Below, piece by piece: positions 52,108-60,093 of a DNA stretch of 64,000 nt. The notes beneath the pieces are model-generated. The model made no database searches and was not told the origin of the DNA. It saw only the letters and a program-made list of their open reading frames with translations. Made by a program: the position numbers and the translations under genes. The stretch is from positions 286,185-350,184 of the forward strand of contig NZ_FMCS01000008.1 of the NCBI RefSeq assembly GCF_900091435.1, written 5' to 3'. Source of the stretch: Micromonospora chaiyaphumensis. Lineage in GTDB: Bacteria; Actinomycetota; Actinomycetes; Mycobacteriales; Micromonosporaceae. The first letter of the stretch is position 1. Each line of letters begins with the position of its first letter.

Positions 52108-52869
52108 CTAGGCCCGGTGCACCTTGTGCTGGGCGGCCTGGGCCAGCGGCCGGACCACGAGCTGGTCGATGTTGACGTGGTGCGGGCGGGTGGCGCACCA
52201 GGCGACGCAGTCGGCCACGTCCTCGGCGACCAGCGGCTCGGCCACCCCGGCGTAGACCGCCGCGGCCCGGTCGGTGTCGCCGCCGAACCGGACCAGACCG
52301 AACTCCTCGGTCTTGACCATGCCCGGGTCGATCTCGATCACCCGGACCGGCCGGCCGCACAACTCCAGCCGGAGGGTGCCGGCCATGGCGGTCTGCGCGT
52401 GCTTGGCCGCCGTGTAGCCGCCACCGCCCTCGTAGACGACGTGCCCGGCGGTCGAGCTCACGATGACGACGGTGCCGGCGCCGGAGGACTCCAGCGCCGG
52501 CAGCAGCGCCTTGGTGACCCGGAGCGTGCCGAGCACGTTGACGTCGTACATCCACTGCCAGTCGCCGACGTCGGCGGACTCCACCGGATCCAGGCCGCGC
52601 GCACCGCCGGCGTTGTTGACCAGCAGGGTGACCGGGCCGGGCGCGGCGGCGGCCGCGGCGGCCAGCCCGGCGACCGATGCGTCGGAGGTGACGTCGCACT
52701 CCACGGCCGTGGCCGCGCCGCCGGCCGCCTCGATCTCGGCGACCAGGCCGGCCAGCCGGTCGGTACGCCGCGCGGCGGCGAGCACGTGGAAACCCTCGGC
52801 GGCCAGCCGGCGGGCGGTGGCCGCGCCGATCCCGCTGGACGCCCCGGTGACGATGGCGACTGAGGTCAT
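52108..52869 (-). CDS. Short-chain dehydrogenase/reductase
   Basis: The 253-residue enzyme has the classical motifs: coenzyme loop GASSGIGAA, NNAG, and catalytic Ser plus YTAAK (in GGGYTAAKHAQ). The substrate is unknown. The ATG at 52869 is chosen over a 34-residue longer frame that is rich in Pro and Gly. It is divergent from mshA. Confidence 0.92.
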   Translation of the reverse strand: MTSVAIVTGASSGIGAATARRLAAEGFHVLAAARRTDRLAGLVAEIEAAGGAATAVECDVTSDASVAGLAAAAAAAPGPVTLLVNNAGGARGLDPVESADVGDWQWMYDVNVLGTLRVTKALLPALESSGAGTVVIVSSTAGHVVYEGGGGYTAAKHAQTAMAGTLRLELCGRPVRVIEIDPGMVKTEEFGLVRFGGDTDRAAAVYAGVAEPLVAEDVADCVAWCATRPHHVNIDQLVVRPLAQAAQHKVHRA

Positions 52870-52959
52870 CCGGTCATTCTCACCCGCCGCCCCGCTCCGC
52901 GCGGTGATGAGGTCCGTCACGCCCGGGACCCGCCGGGACGCATTTCCGAAGCCCGATGG

Positions 52960-52985
52960 GGAAGATGACATCCGGCGCGGAGGTT
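52960..52985 (+). promoter_or_regulatory. SigR-type ECF promoter upstream of mshA
   Basis: GGAAG (52960-52964) is followed by 18 bases and GTT (52983-52985). The SigR consensus is GGAAT-N18-GTT. mshA is a known SigR target in Streptomyces. The start codon is 56 bases downstream. Confidence 0.55.
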
Positions 52986-53040
52986 GACCGAGAAGCGCCG
53001 GTCGTGCGGGACGGCATCAACCGTGACAGAGGGAGCGGAC

Positions 53041-54402
53041 GTGGCGGAGTTGCACACCGGTGTCGGTCGTCAGCGAGGTGCCCTGCCGTGGCCGCGGCCG
53101 CGCCGGATCGCCACCCTCTCCGTACACACCTCGCCGCTGCACCAGCCCGGGACGGGCGACGCCGGCGGCATGAACGTCTACATCCTGGAGGTCGCCCGGC
53201 GGCTGGCCGAGGCCGACGTCGAGGTGGAGATCTTCACCCGGGCCACCTCCGGCGACCTGCCGCCGGTGGTCGAGATGGCGCCCGGGGTGAGCGTCCGGCA
53301 CGTCACCGCCGGCCCCCTGGAAGGGCTGACCAAGGAGGAGCTGCCCGGCCAGCTCTGCGCCTTCACGGCCGGGGTGCTCCGCGCCGAGGCGGCCCGCCCG
53401 CCGGGCCACTACGACTTGATCCACTCGCACTACTGGCTCTCCGGTCAGGTGGGCTGGCTGGCCAAGGAGCGCTGGGGCGTGCCGCTGGTGCACACCGCGC
53501 ACACCCTGGCGAAGGTCAAGAACGCCCAGCTCGCCTTCGGCGACCGGCCCGAGCCCAAGGCGCGCGTCATCGGCGAGGAGCAGGTGGTCGCCGAGTCCGA
53601 CCGGCTGGTCGCCAACACGCGGGCCGAGGCCCGTGACCTGATCGACCGGTACGACGCCGAGCCGGCCCGGGTGGCCGTGGTGGAGCCCGGCGTGGACCTG
53701 GACCGGTTCCGCCCGGCCCGCGGCGACCGGTACGCCGCCGTGCTGGCGGCCCGCCGCCGCCTCGGCCTGCCGGCCCGCGGCTACGTGGTGGCCTTCGTCG
53801 GCCGGATCCAGCCGCTCAAGGCCCCGGACGTGCTCATCCGGGCGGTCGCCGCGCTGCGCGAGCGGGAGCCCGCGCTCGCCGACGAGGTGACCGTGGTGAT
53901 CTGCGGCGGCCCGAGCGGCACGGGGCTGGACCGCCCCACCGCCCTCATGGAGCTGGCCGGCTCGCTCGGCGTCGCCGACCGGGTGCGGTTCCTGCCGCCG
54001 CAGACCGGCGACGACCTGCCCGCCCTGTACCGGGCGGCCGACCTGGTGGCGGTGCCCTCGCACAACGAGTCGTTCGGGCTGGTCGCGCTGGAGGCGCAGG
54101 CGTGCGGCACCCCGGTGCTGGCCGCCGCCGTGGGCGGGCTGGTCACCGCCGTCCGGGACGGCGTCAGCGGGGTGCTCATCGACGGCCACGACCCGGTCGA
54201 CTGGGCCCGTACGCTGGCCCGCCTGCTGCCCGACCGGCTGCGCCGGGCCGCCCTGGGCCGGGGCGCCCAGCGGCACGCCCGCGACTTCTCCTGGCACCGC
54301 ACCGTCTCCGGCCTGCTCGCCATCTACGGCGAGGCGATCGCCGAGCACCGGGTCCGGCTGGCCGGCCGGCTCGGTGACCCCGCGCTCACCTGCTCCTGGT
54401 GA
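53041..54402 (+). CDS. mshA: Mycothiol glycosyltransferase MshA
   Basis: The 453-residue GT4 enzyme has the MshA motif HTSPLHQPGTGDAGGMNVY for myo-inositol phosphate and the C-terminal HNESFGLVALEAQACGTPV (EX7E) for UDP-GlcNAc. It makes GlcNAc-Ins-P, the first step of mycothiol synthesis. I chose GTG at 53041 because GGGAG lies 6-8 bases upstream; an in-frame ATG at 52984 would give 19 more residues and would place the start inside the promoter. It is followed 48 bases later by a YbjN-like gene. Confidence 0.97.
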   Translation: MAELHTGVGRQRGALPWPRPRRIATLSVHTSPLHQPGTGDAGGMNVYILEVARRLAEADVEVEIFTRATSGDLPPVVEMAPGVSVRHVTAGPLEGLTKEELPGQLCAFTAGVLRAEAARPPGHYDLIHSHYWLSGQVGWLAKERWGVPLVHTAHTLAKVKNAQLAFGDRPEPKARVIGEEQVVAESDRLVANTRAEARDLIDRYDAEPARVAVVEPGVDLDRFRPARGDRYAAVLAARRRLGLPARGYVVAFVGRIQPLKAPDVLIRAVAALREREPALADEVTVVICGGPSGTGLDRPTALMELAGSLGVADRVRFLPPQTGDDLPALYRAADLVAVPSHNESFGLVALEAQACGTPVLAAAVGGLVTAVRDGVSGVLIDGHDPVDWARTLARLLPDRLRRAALGRGAQRHARDFSWHRTVSGLLAIYGEAIAEHRVRLAGRLGDPALTCSW

Positions 54403-54450
54403 GCGTCGCCGGCCCGGCGGCCTCCGCAGAGCGGCCGTAGAGTGGGTGCG

Positions 54451-54984
54451 ATGAGCCGCAGGAGTGAGGTCGCCGCGCTGATCGAGGCCGTCTGCGCCGA
54501 TCGCGAGCTGGAGTGGGAGTCCACCGGCGAGACGTCGTACGCGGTCACCCTGCCGGGCACCCACAAGCTCAAGACGATCTGCAACCTGATCGTCGGCGAG
54601 CACGCCCTGCGGGTCGAGGCGTTCGTGATGCGCCAGCCCGACGAGCGCCGTGAGGAGCTGTGGGCCTGGCTGCTCCAGCGCAACGCCCGGATGTACGGGG
54701 TGTCCTTCTCCATCGACGCCGTCGGCGACGTCTACCTGACCGGGCGGGTCAACCTGGCCGGGGTGGACGAGGACGAACTGGACCGCCTGCTCGGGGCCGT
54801 GCTGACCTACGCCGACGAGTCCTTCGACAGCATGCTGGAGATCGGCTTCGGCACCGCCATCCGCCGGGAGTGGGAGTGGCGGGTCAAGCGGGGCGAGTCG
54901 ACGGCCAATCTGGCCGCGTTCGCCCACCTCTTCGAGCCCTCCGCCCCGGCCGGGTCGGCCGCCGGAGGTTCGGACCCGTCCTGA
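54451..54984 (+). CDS. YbjN-domain protein
   Basis: The 177-residue soluble protein has the YbjN pattern, similar to Rv0487, which also follows mshA in M. tuberculosis. It is thought to act in stress or motility regulation in E. coli; here the role is unknown. It ends in a Pro- and Ser-rich tail. TAGAGT (54438-54443) ends 7 bases before the ATG. A strong 11-bp hairpin follows the stop. Confidence 0.88.
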   Translation: MSRRSEVAALIEAVCADRELEWESTGETSYAVTLPGTHKLKTICNLIVGEHALRVEAFVMRQPDERREELWAWLLQRNARMYGVSFSIDAVGDVYLTGRVNLAGVDEDELDRLLGAVLTYADESFDSMLEIGFGTAIRREWEWRVKRGESTANLAAFAHLFEPSAPAGSAAGGSDPS

Positions 54985-54990
54985 CGGGTA

Positions 54991-55012
54991 TGCCGCACCG
55001 CGCGGTGCGGCA
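54991..55012. terminator. Hairpin after the YbjN gene
   Basis: TGCCGCACCGC is followed directly by GCGGTGCGGCA, a perfect 22-base palindrome. A smaller ACCCGT-CCTG-ACGGGT hairpin overlaps the stop codon. No T run is seen. Confidence 0.6.
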
Positions 55013-55059
55013 CTTGGGCCCACCGCGTGCCGAGGACGGACTGTCGAGGAGCGTGTCCC

Positions 55060-56031
55060 ATGGCTCAGCGCAACAGCTCAAGTCGCGGCACGACTGCGAC
55101 GAGGACCAAACGCCAGCCCGGTAACCAGACGGCGAACACGCCGGGCATTTCCGAATCCGCGATATCCCGGATGAAGGTCGACGACATCCGGGGCCAGCTG
55201 CGCCGGCGCGGGGTCTCCGGGCTCTCCGCCATGCGCAAGCCGGACCTGGTGAAGACCCTGGTCCGGAAGCTGCGGTCCGAGCAGGGTGGTGCGGCCCGGA
55301 AGAGCACCGGCCCGGCCGGCCGGCCGTCGGCCACGAAGAAGACGGCCGCGGCGAAGAAGACGACCGCGGCGCGCCGGACCGCGCCGTCGCGGGCCAAGGC
55401 GGCGCCGTCCGCGAAGGCCACCGGCGCCCGGGCGAAGGCGGCCCCGACGAAGAAGGCGGCGGGCACCCGGGCCAAGGCGGCGCCCGCGAAGAAGGCGGCG
55501 GGCACCCGGGCCAAGGCGGCGCCCGCCAAGAAGGCCGCGGCCGCCAGGGCGGCGCCGGCGAAGAAGACCACGACCGTCCGGGCGAAGGCGGCGCCGGCGA
55601 AGAAGGCGGCCGCCGCTCCGGGGCCGGCCCTGGCCCGGGGTACGGCCGCGACGGCCACCCGGGTCCGGAGCGGCGGGTCGGCGTCCCGGTCGGTGAGTTC
55701 GTCCCAGCAGATCATGTCGCTCGACGATCGTCCCGAGCGTCCGGGGCGCAGCCTGGTGACGACCAATCACGAGGTCATCCAGCGCTGGGCCCGCGCTCGT
55801 GGCGCCAAGCCGGCCACCATCGCCGGCACCGAGCGTGGCGACCGCCCCGGGGTGCTGACCTTCAACATCCCCGGATACCGGGAGAGCAGCCGGATCCGCG
55901 AGGTGACCTGGGACGACTGGTTCCGGACCTTCGACCTGCGCGGCCTCAACCTGATCTACCAGGAGCAGATGCGGGACGGGCGGCAGAGCAACTTCTTCCG
56001 CACCGAGAACCCGAATCGCGAGGACGGCTGA
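55060..56031 (+). CDS. Fusion protein: SAP/Rho-N-like domain, H1-like Lys/Ala tail and conserved C-terminal domain
   Basis: The 323-residue protein has three parts. Residues 37-72 form a Rho-N/SAP-like helix pair (KVDDIRGQLRRRGVSGLSAM). Residues 80-190 are an AKAAPAKKAAGTR-type repeat with about a 13-residue period, like histone H1 or HupS tails. Residues 232-320 form a globular domain (TTNHEVIQRWARARGAKPAT, EVTWDDWFRTFD, LNLIYQEQ). Stand-alone copies of the last domain are often labelled 1,4-alpha-glucan branching enzyme, without basis that I know. The protein probably binds nucleic acid. I chose the ATG at 55060; GAGGAG is about 10 bases upstream. Confidence 0.85.
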   Translation: MAQRNSSSRGTTATRTKRQPGNQTANTPGISESAISRMKVDDIRGQLRRRGVSGLSAMRKPDLVKTLVRKLRSEQGGAARKSTGPAGRPSATKKTAAAKKTTAARRTAPSRAKAAPSAKATGARAKAAPTKKAAGTRAKAAPAKKAAGTRAKAAPAKKAAAARAAPAKKTTTVRAKAAPAKKAAAAPGPALARGTAATATRVRSGGSASRSVSSSQQIMSLDDRPERPGRSLVTTNHEVIQRWARARGAKPATIAGTERGDRPGVLTFNIPGYRESSRIREVTWDDWFRTFDLRGLNLIYQEQMRDGRQSNFFRTENPNREDG

Positions 56032-56142
56032 GGTTTAGGGGAATGGCCGGCGGGGATTCGCTTGTTGGCCAGGGAAGAGACCGGAGCAGGGACAGCCGGA
56101 TTTCCGACACGGGTGCTGTGACGGGTAAGACAGCAATCGAGG

Positions 56143-56171
56143 TTGAATCCGGAATCCGGGCGAACTAACTT
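56143..56171 (+). promoter_or_regulatory. Promoter of the candidate small RNA
   Basis: TTGAAT (56143-56148) and TAACTT (56166-56171) are separated by 17 bases, a near-ideal housekeeping-sigma promoter. No coding start follows. Confidence 0.65.
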
Positions 56172-56177
56172 TATTGC

Positions 56178-56392
56178 ACCGCGCCACGCTTGTAATCGTT
56201 CGGGGGAGCGGCGGATCGAGCAGATCCGCGCAAGCGAGGCGCGAGGGATCGGGTGGATCCCACCGTTGGGGGACGGTGCCACCCGAGGAACCGGCGGCGC
56301 GAGCGGGCGACGCTTACGGGGGTGAGGGTCGCCCGCCGCCGCCGGGCGTACGGTGCGAGCGCCCATCACGACGGGGGTCGTGGTGGGCGCTC
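56178..56392 (+). ncRNA. Candidate structured small RNA, unknown family
   Basis: No plausible gene lies between 56031 and 56439. From the promoter at 56143-56171 to the terminator at 56357-56392 the sequence folds into nested helices. P1: 56180-56185/56238-56243 plus 56187-56192/56231-56236 (6 bp, an A-A mismatch, 6 bp) enclosing a 7-bp hairpin (56211-56229). P2: 56249-56256/56279-56286 enclosing 56261-56266/56273-56278. P3: 56291-56299/56337-56345 (9 bp) enclosing 56305-56311/56328-56334. All pairs were found by eye. I know no family with this fold. Transcription is inferred. Confidence 0.6.
56357..56392. terminator. Strong terminator after the small-RNA candidate
   Basis: GAGCGCCCATCACGAC pairs with GTCGTGGTGGGCGCTC (one G-T wobble) around a GGGG loop: a 16-bp stem. 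A second hairpin, CGGGGCCG-TT-CGGCCCCG, follows at 56403-56420. It may also serve the convergent MFS gene. Confidence 0.75.
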
Positions 56393-56438
56393 GAGCCGTT
56401 TCCGGGGCCGTTCGGCCCCGCCGGACATCCCTGGCCGT

Positions 56439-57692
56439 TCAGCGCCCCGCCGGCACCGTGGCCGCCCGCTCGGCCGCGGCCCGCAGCGCGGCGACCCGGC
56501 GCTCCCGGGGCGGCCCGGCCAGCACGTGACCGGCCGCCGCAACCAGGCCCAGACCACCGACCACCAGCCAGTGCCGCTCGCCGAGATGCTGGAGGCTGAG
56601 GCCGCCCAGCGCCGGCGCCACGAAGGACGCGGCCGGGAAGGTCAGGTAGAACACCGACTGGTAGCGGGCGCGCAGCTCGGGTGGGGCGAGGTCCGCGTTG
56701 ATCTGCGCGTTCGGCGGTGCGGCGAGCATCTGCCCGACCGTCCACACCACGGCTGCGCCCAGATAGAGCGGCAGGCCGTCGGCGACGGTCAGCGCCCCGA
56801 AGCCGAGCGCCATGAGCCCGGTGGAGACCGCCAGCACGGCCGACTTCCGGTAGGGCTCGATGAGCCGGGGCACGAACAGTTGCCCGGCCACGATCAGCGC
56901 GCCGCCGAGGGCCACCACGATCCCGTACGCCGTGGGCCGCAGGCCGTCGTCGCGCATCGCCAGCGGCATGATCGTCGAGGTCTGCATGGTGAGCACGGCC
57001 AGCAGGAACGTCAGCCCCACGAAGGTCAGGAAGGTGCGGTCGGTCAGCGCGGTGTGCAGCCCGGGCCGCCGGCCCGCCACCGCACGCAGGGTGACCGGGC
57101 GGCGGGTCAGGGTCTCCGGGACCTTCAGCGCGATGACCACGGCCGCCGCCAGGGTGGCTGCGGCGTCGACCAGGAACAGCGCCAGGAAGCTCGCCTCGGC
57201 GAGCACGCCGGCCAGCAGCGAGGCCACCGCCATGCCCAGGTTGAACGCCCAGAACTGGAGGTTGAACGCGCGGGAGCGGCGGGCCTCGGGCACCACGTCC
57301 ACGATGGCGGCGACGAACGCCGGGCTGGGCATCGAGTGCACCACCCCGACCAGCGCGGCCAGCACGGCGATCACCGCGAGGTGCTCACTGAACGCCAGTG
57401 CCACCATCAGCCCGGCCGCGGCCAGGTGGGCGGCCAGCAGGGTGGACCGCCGGCCCCACCGGTCGGCCAGCACCCCGCCGAGCAGCGTGCCGGCCGCGCC
57501 GCCGGCCCCGTACGCCCCGACCACCAGGCCGGCGAGCGACGCCGAGGCGCCCCGGGCGGCGGTCAAGTAGAGCGACAGGAAGAGCATGGCGAACGCGCCG
57601 GCCCGGTTGATGAGCAGGCCGGACCAGAGGTACCAGAAGGTGGCGGGGAGCCCGCCGGCCGTGTCGTCCCACCAGCGCCGCAGGCCGCGCAC
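56439..57692 (-). CDS. MFS transporter
   Basis: The 417-residue protein has twelve predicted transmembrane segments and an MFS loop 2-3 motif (GGVLADRWGRRSTLL). It is probably an exporter of the drug-proton type, with the substrate unknown. The sequence is a clear paralogue of the next gene upstream (WWDDTAGGLPATFWYLWSGLLINR against WFRDTTGGLPRTFWYLWTGTLINR), so the pair arose by tandem duplication. GTG start with AGGAGG at good spacing. Confidence 0.9.
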   Translation of the reverse strand: MRGLRRWWDDTAGGLPATFWYLWSGLLINRAGAFAMLFLSLYLTAARGASASLAGLVVGAYGAGGAAGTLLGGVLADRWGRRSTLLAAHLAAAGLMVALAFSEHLAVIAVLAALVGVVHSMPSPAFVAAIVDVVPEARRSRAFNLQFWAFNLGMAVASLLAGVLAEASFLALFLVDAAATLAAAVVIALKVPETLTRRPVTLRAVAGRRPGLHTALTDRTFLTFVGLTFLLAVLTMQTSTIMPLAMRDDGLRPTAYGIVVALGGALIVAGQLFVPRLIEPYRKSAVLAVSTGLMALGFGALTVADGLPLYLGAAVVWTVGQMLAAPPNAQINADLAPPELRARYQSVFYLTFPAASFVAPALGGLSLQHLGERHWLVVGGLGLVAAAGHVLAGPPRERRVAALRAAAERAATVPAGR

Positions 57693-57796
57693 CCGTCCTC
57701 CTGGGAAAGTTTGTTAACCGATCCGCCCCTGCTGACGGTAGTGGCCCGCCCCGGCGTTTTCCTGGTGGCGCTGGTCACCCCGCCGGAAGGCGTACG

Positions 57797-59122
57797 TCAG
57801 GAGCCGGCGCGGACCGGTTCGGCGGGTGCCGTGGCCGCGGCCTCGGCCGCCTCCGGCACCGGGGTCCGGACCACGGTGACCGGCTCGACCGTGGTGCCCG
57901 CGGTGCGGAGCCGGGCCGCGCGGCGCTCCCGGGCCGGGCCGGAGACCAGGTGGGCCACCGCCATCACGGCGCCGATCGCGGCGCAGCCGAGCCACAACGC
58001 GGTGTTGCCGGAGTGTTCCCGGACCAGGCCGCCCAGGACCGGCGCCGTGGCACCGGCGAGCTGCCAGGAGAGCGAGAAGGCGCCCTGGTAGCGGCCGCGG
58101 AGCGCGGCGGGGGACAGTTCGGCGATGAGGGTGGCGTTGGACGGCGAGTTGAGCATCTCGCCGACCGTCCAGATCAGCACCGTCAGGCCGTAGAGCCAGG
58201 CGGTGTCGGCGAACGCGGTCAGCCCGAACCCGACGCCCGTCACGAGCGCGGCGAGCGCGAGCACGTGCGAGCGGCTGCGGCCCTTGATCAGCTTGGGCAC
58301 GAAGAGTTGGCCGACCACGATGAGCACCCCGTTGAGCGCGATCACCGAGCCGTAGGTGGCCGGGCTCAGCCCGGAGTCGCCCATGGCGATCGGCAGCATC
58401 GAGATGTGCTGGAGGAAGACCAGCGCGCCGAACAGGTTGAGCGCCACGAAGCCCAGGAAGACCCGGTCGGTGAGGATGGTCCGCAGGGCGCCCGCGGGGG
58501 CCGCCGCGCCCTTGCTCACCGGGCCGGCATGCGCCGAGCGGGTCTCGCCGACCCGGGTGAAGATGATCAGTGCGGTGACCAGCGTGGTGGCCGCGTCGAC
58601 CAGGAAGAGCAGCAGGTAGCCGGCCTGGGCGGCGACGCCGGCCAGCACGGCGGCGCAGGCGAAGCCCAGGTTGATGGCCCAGTAGTTCAGCGAGAAGGCG
58701 CGCAGCCGGTCCTTCTCCGGCACCACGTCGACCATCATGGCGCCGAACGCGGGCCGGGCGGCCTCGGCGAAGGTACCGAGCAGCAGCGCCCCCAGCGCCA
58801 CCGCCCAGAGGGGCCGGGCCAGGCCGAGCGCGACCATCATGGTGGCCGCGCCGAGGTGCGCGGTGAGCAGGGTGGGCCGGCGTCCCCACCGGTCGGTCAG
58901 GGTGCCACCGATCGTGGTGCCGACCGCGCCCCCGACGCCCCAGAGCCCGATGACCAGGCCGGCCTGCGAGGCGGAGAAGTCGCGCTCCTGCGTGAGGTAG
59001 ATGGCCAGGAAGACCAGGACGAACGAACCGAGCCGGTTGATCAGGGTGCCGGTCCAGAGGTACCAGAAGGTCCGCGGCAGCCCGCCTGTGGTGTCCCGGA
59101 ACCAGCCCCGCACCGTCCGCAT
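57797..59122 (-). CDS. MFS transporter, paralogue of the adjacent gene
   Basis: The 441-residue protein has twelve transmembrane segments, a GGTLTDRWGRRPTLL motif and a Pro- and Glu-rich C-terminal tail. It precedes its paralogue with a 104-base gap, so each probably has its own promoter. A GTTTGNTAA-containing stretch lies upstream of both. Substrate is unknown. Confidence 0.9.
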   Translation of the reverse strand: MRTVRGWFRDTTGGLPRTFWYLWTGTLINRLGSFVLVFLAIYLTQERDFSASQAGLVIGLWGVGGAVGTTIGGTLTDRWGRRPTLLTAHLGAATMMVALGLARPLWAVALGALLLGTFAEAARPAFGAMMVDVVPEKDRLRAFSLNYWAINLGFACAAVLAGVAAQAGYLLLFLVDAATTLVTALIIFTRVGETRSAHAGPVSKGAAAPAGALRTILTDRVFLGFVALNLFGALVFLQHISMLPIAMGDSGLSPATYGSVIALNGVLIVVGQLFVPKLIKGRSRSHVLALAALVTGVGFGLTAFADTAWLYGLTVLIWTVGEMLNSPSNATLIAELSPAALRGRYQGAFSLSWQLAGATAPVLGGLVREHSGNTALWLGCAAIGAVMAVAHLVSGPARERRAARLRTAGTTVEPVTVVRTPVPEAAEAAATAPAEPVRAGS

Positions 59123-59273
59123 CCCCGCGCCCCCCGTTTGGTAATGACCGACCTATCTGCAGCGCCTTACAACCTAGTCGTGCCCGGGAACGCCGGTCAT
59201 CAGCTTTTCCACGTGGTGGTCGTCACGACCGGTCCCCGCGTGTCCGCCGGCCACGTACGGCAGGATGATCCGC

Positions 59274-60041
59274 ATGACTGCGAGCGAAGGGCCCACGGTC
59301 GGGACGCTGGTCCTGCTGCGGCACGGCGAGAGCGACTGGAACGCCAAGAACCTCTTCACCGGCTGGGTCGACGTCGACCTGACCGCCAAGGGCGAGACCG
59401 AGGCGCGGCGCGGCGGTGAGCTGCTCCGTGAGCACAACCTGCTGCCCGACGTGGTGCACACGAGCGTGCTGCGCCGCGCGATCCGCACGGCCGAGCTGGC
59501 GCTGAACGCCGCCGACCGGCACTGGATCGCGGTGCGCCGGTCGTGGCGGCTCAACGAGCGGCACTACGGCGCCCTGCAGGGCAAGAACAAGAAGCAGACC
59601 CTCGACGAGTACGGCGAGGAGCAGTTCATGCTCTGGCGCCGGTCCTACGACACGCCGCCGCCGCCGATCGACGACGCGGACGAGTGGTCGCAGGTCGGCG
59701 ACCCCCGCTACGCGCTGCTGCCGACCGAGCTGATGCCGCGCACGGAGTGCCTCAAGGACGTCGTCGAGCGGATGCTGCCCTACTGGTACGACTCGATCGT
59801 GCCGGACATCCTGGCCGGCCGGACGGTGCTGGTGGCGGCGCACGGCAACTCGCTGCGCGCCCTGGTGAAGCACCTCGACGAGATCTCCGACGAGGCGATC
59901 GCCAAGCTGAACATCCCCACCGGCATCCCGCTGCGCTACGACCTGGACGCCAACCTGCGCCCGCAGGTCCTCGGCGGGACCTACCTGGACCCGGAGGCGG
60001 CGAAGGAGGCCGCCGCCGCGGTCGCCAACCAGGGCCGCTGA
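59274..60041 (+). CDS. gpm: 2,3-bisphosphoglycerate-dependent phosphoglycerate mutase
   Basis: The 255-residue enzyme has the catalytic histidine in LLRHGESDWNAKN (His17) and the second histidine in VLVAAHGNSLRAL, plus FTGWVDVDLT and LNERHYGALQG. It interconverts 3- and 2-phosphoglycerate in glycolysis. It is the equivalent of gpm1 (Rv0489), which lies before senX3-regX3 in mycobacteria. AGGA is about 9 bases upstream of the ATG at 59274; an ATG 9 bases earlier is in frame. A 17-bp terminator follows. Confidence 0.96.
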   Translation: MTASEGPTVGTLVLLRHGESDWNAKNLFTGWVDVDLTAKGETEARRGGELLREHNLLPDVVHTSVLRRAIRTAELALNAADRHWIAVRRSWRLNERHYGALQGKNKKQTLDEYGEEQFMLWRRSYDTPPPPIDDADEWSQVGDPRYALLPTELMPRTECLKDVVERMLPYWYDSIVPDILAGRTVLVAAHGNSLRALVKHLDEISDEAIAKLNIPTGIPLRYDLDANLRPQVLGGTYLDPEAAKEAAAAVANQGR

Positions 60042-60048
60042 CGCACCG

Positions 60049-60086
60049 ACGCCGAAGGCCCCCGGGTGACCGGGGGCCTTCGGCGT
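60049..60086. terminator. Bidirectional terminator between gpm and phoU
   Basis: ACGCCGAAGGCCCCCGG and CCGGGGGCCTTCGGCGT form a perfect 17-bp stem with a GTGA loop, between convergent genes. Confidence 0.9.
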
Positions 60087-60093
60087 GTCCGGC

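Noticed and set aside
56143..56325. 60-codon ORF inside the RNA candidate
   Set aside because: It has no Shine-Dalgarno, its composition is arbitrary and its start lies within the promoter.
56031..56400. c-di-AMP (ydaO-type) riboswitch in the intergenic gap
   Set aside because: GGGGGAC and GGGGTGA fragments recall the motif, but the helices do not match and no gene follows on that strand. An independent small RNA fits better.
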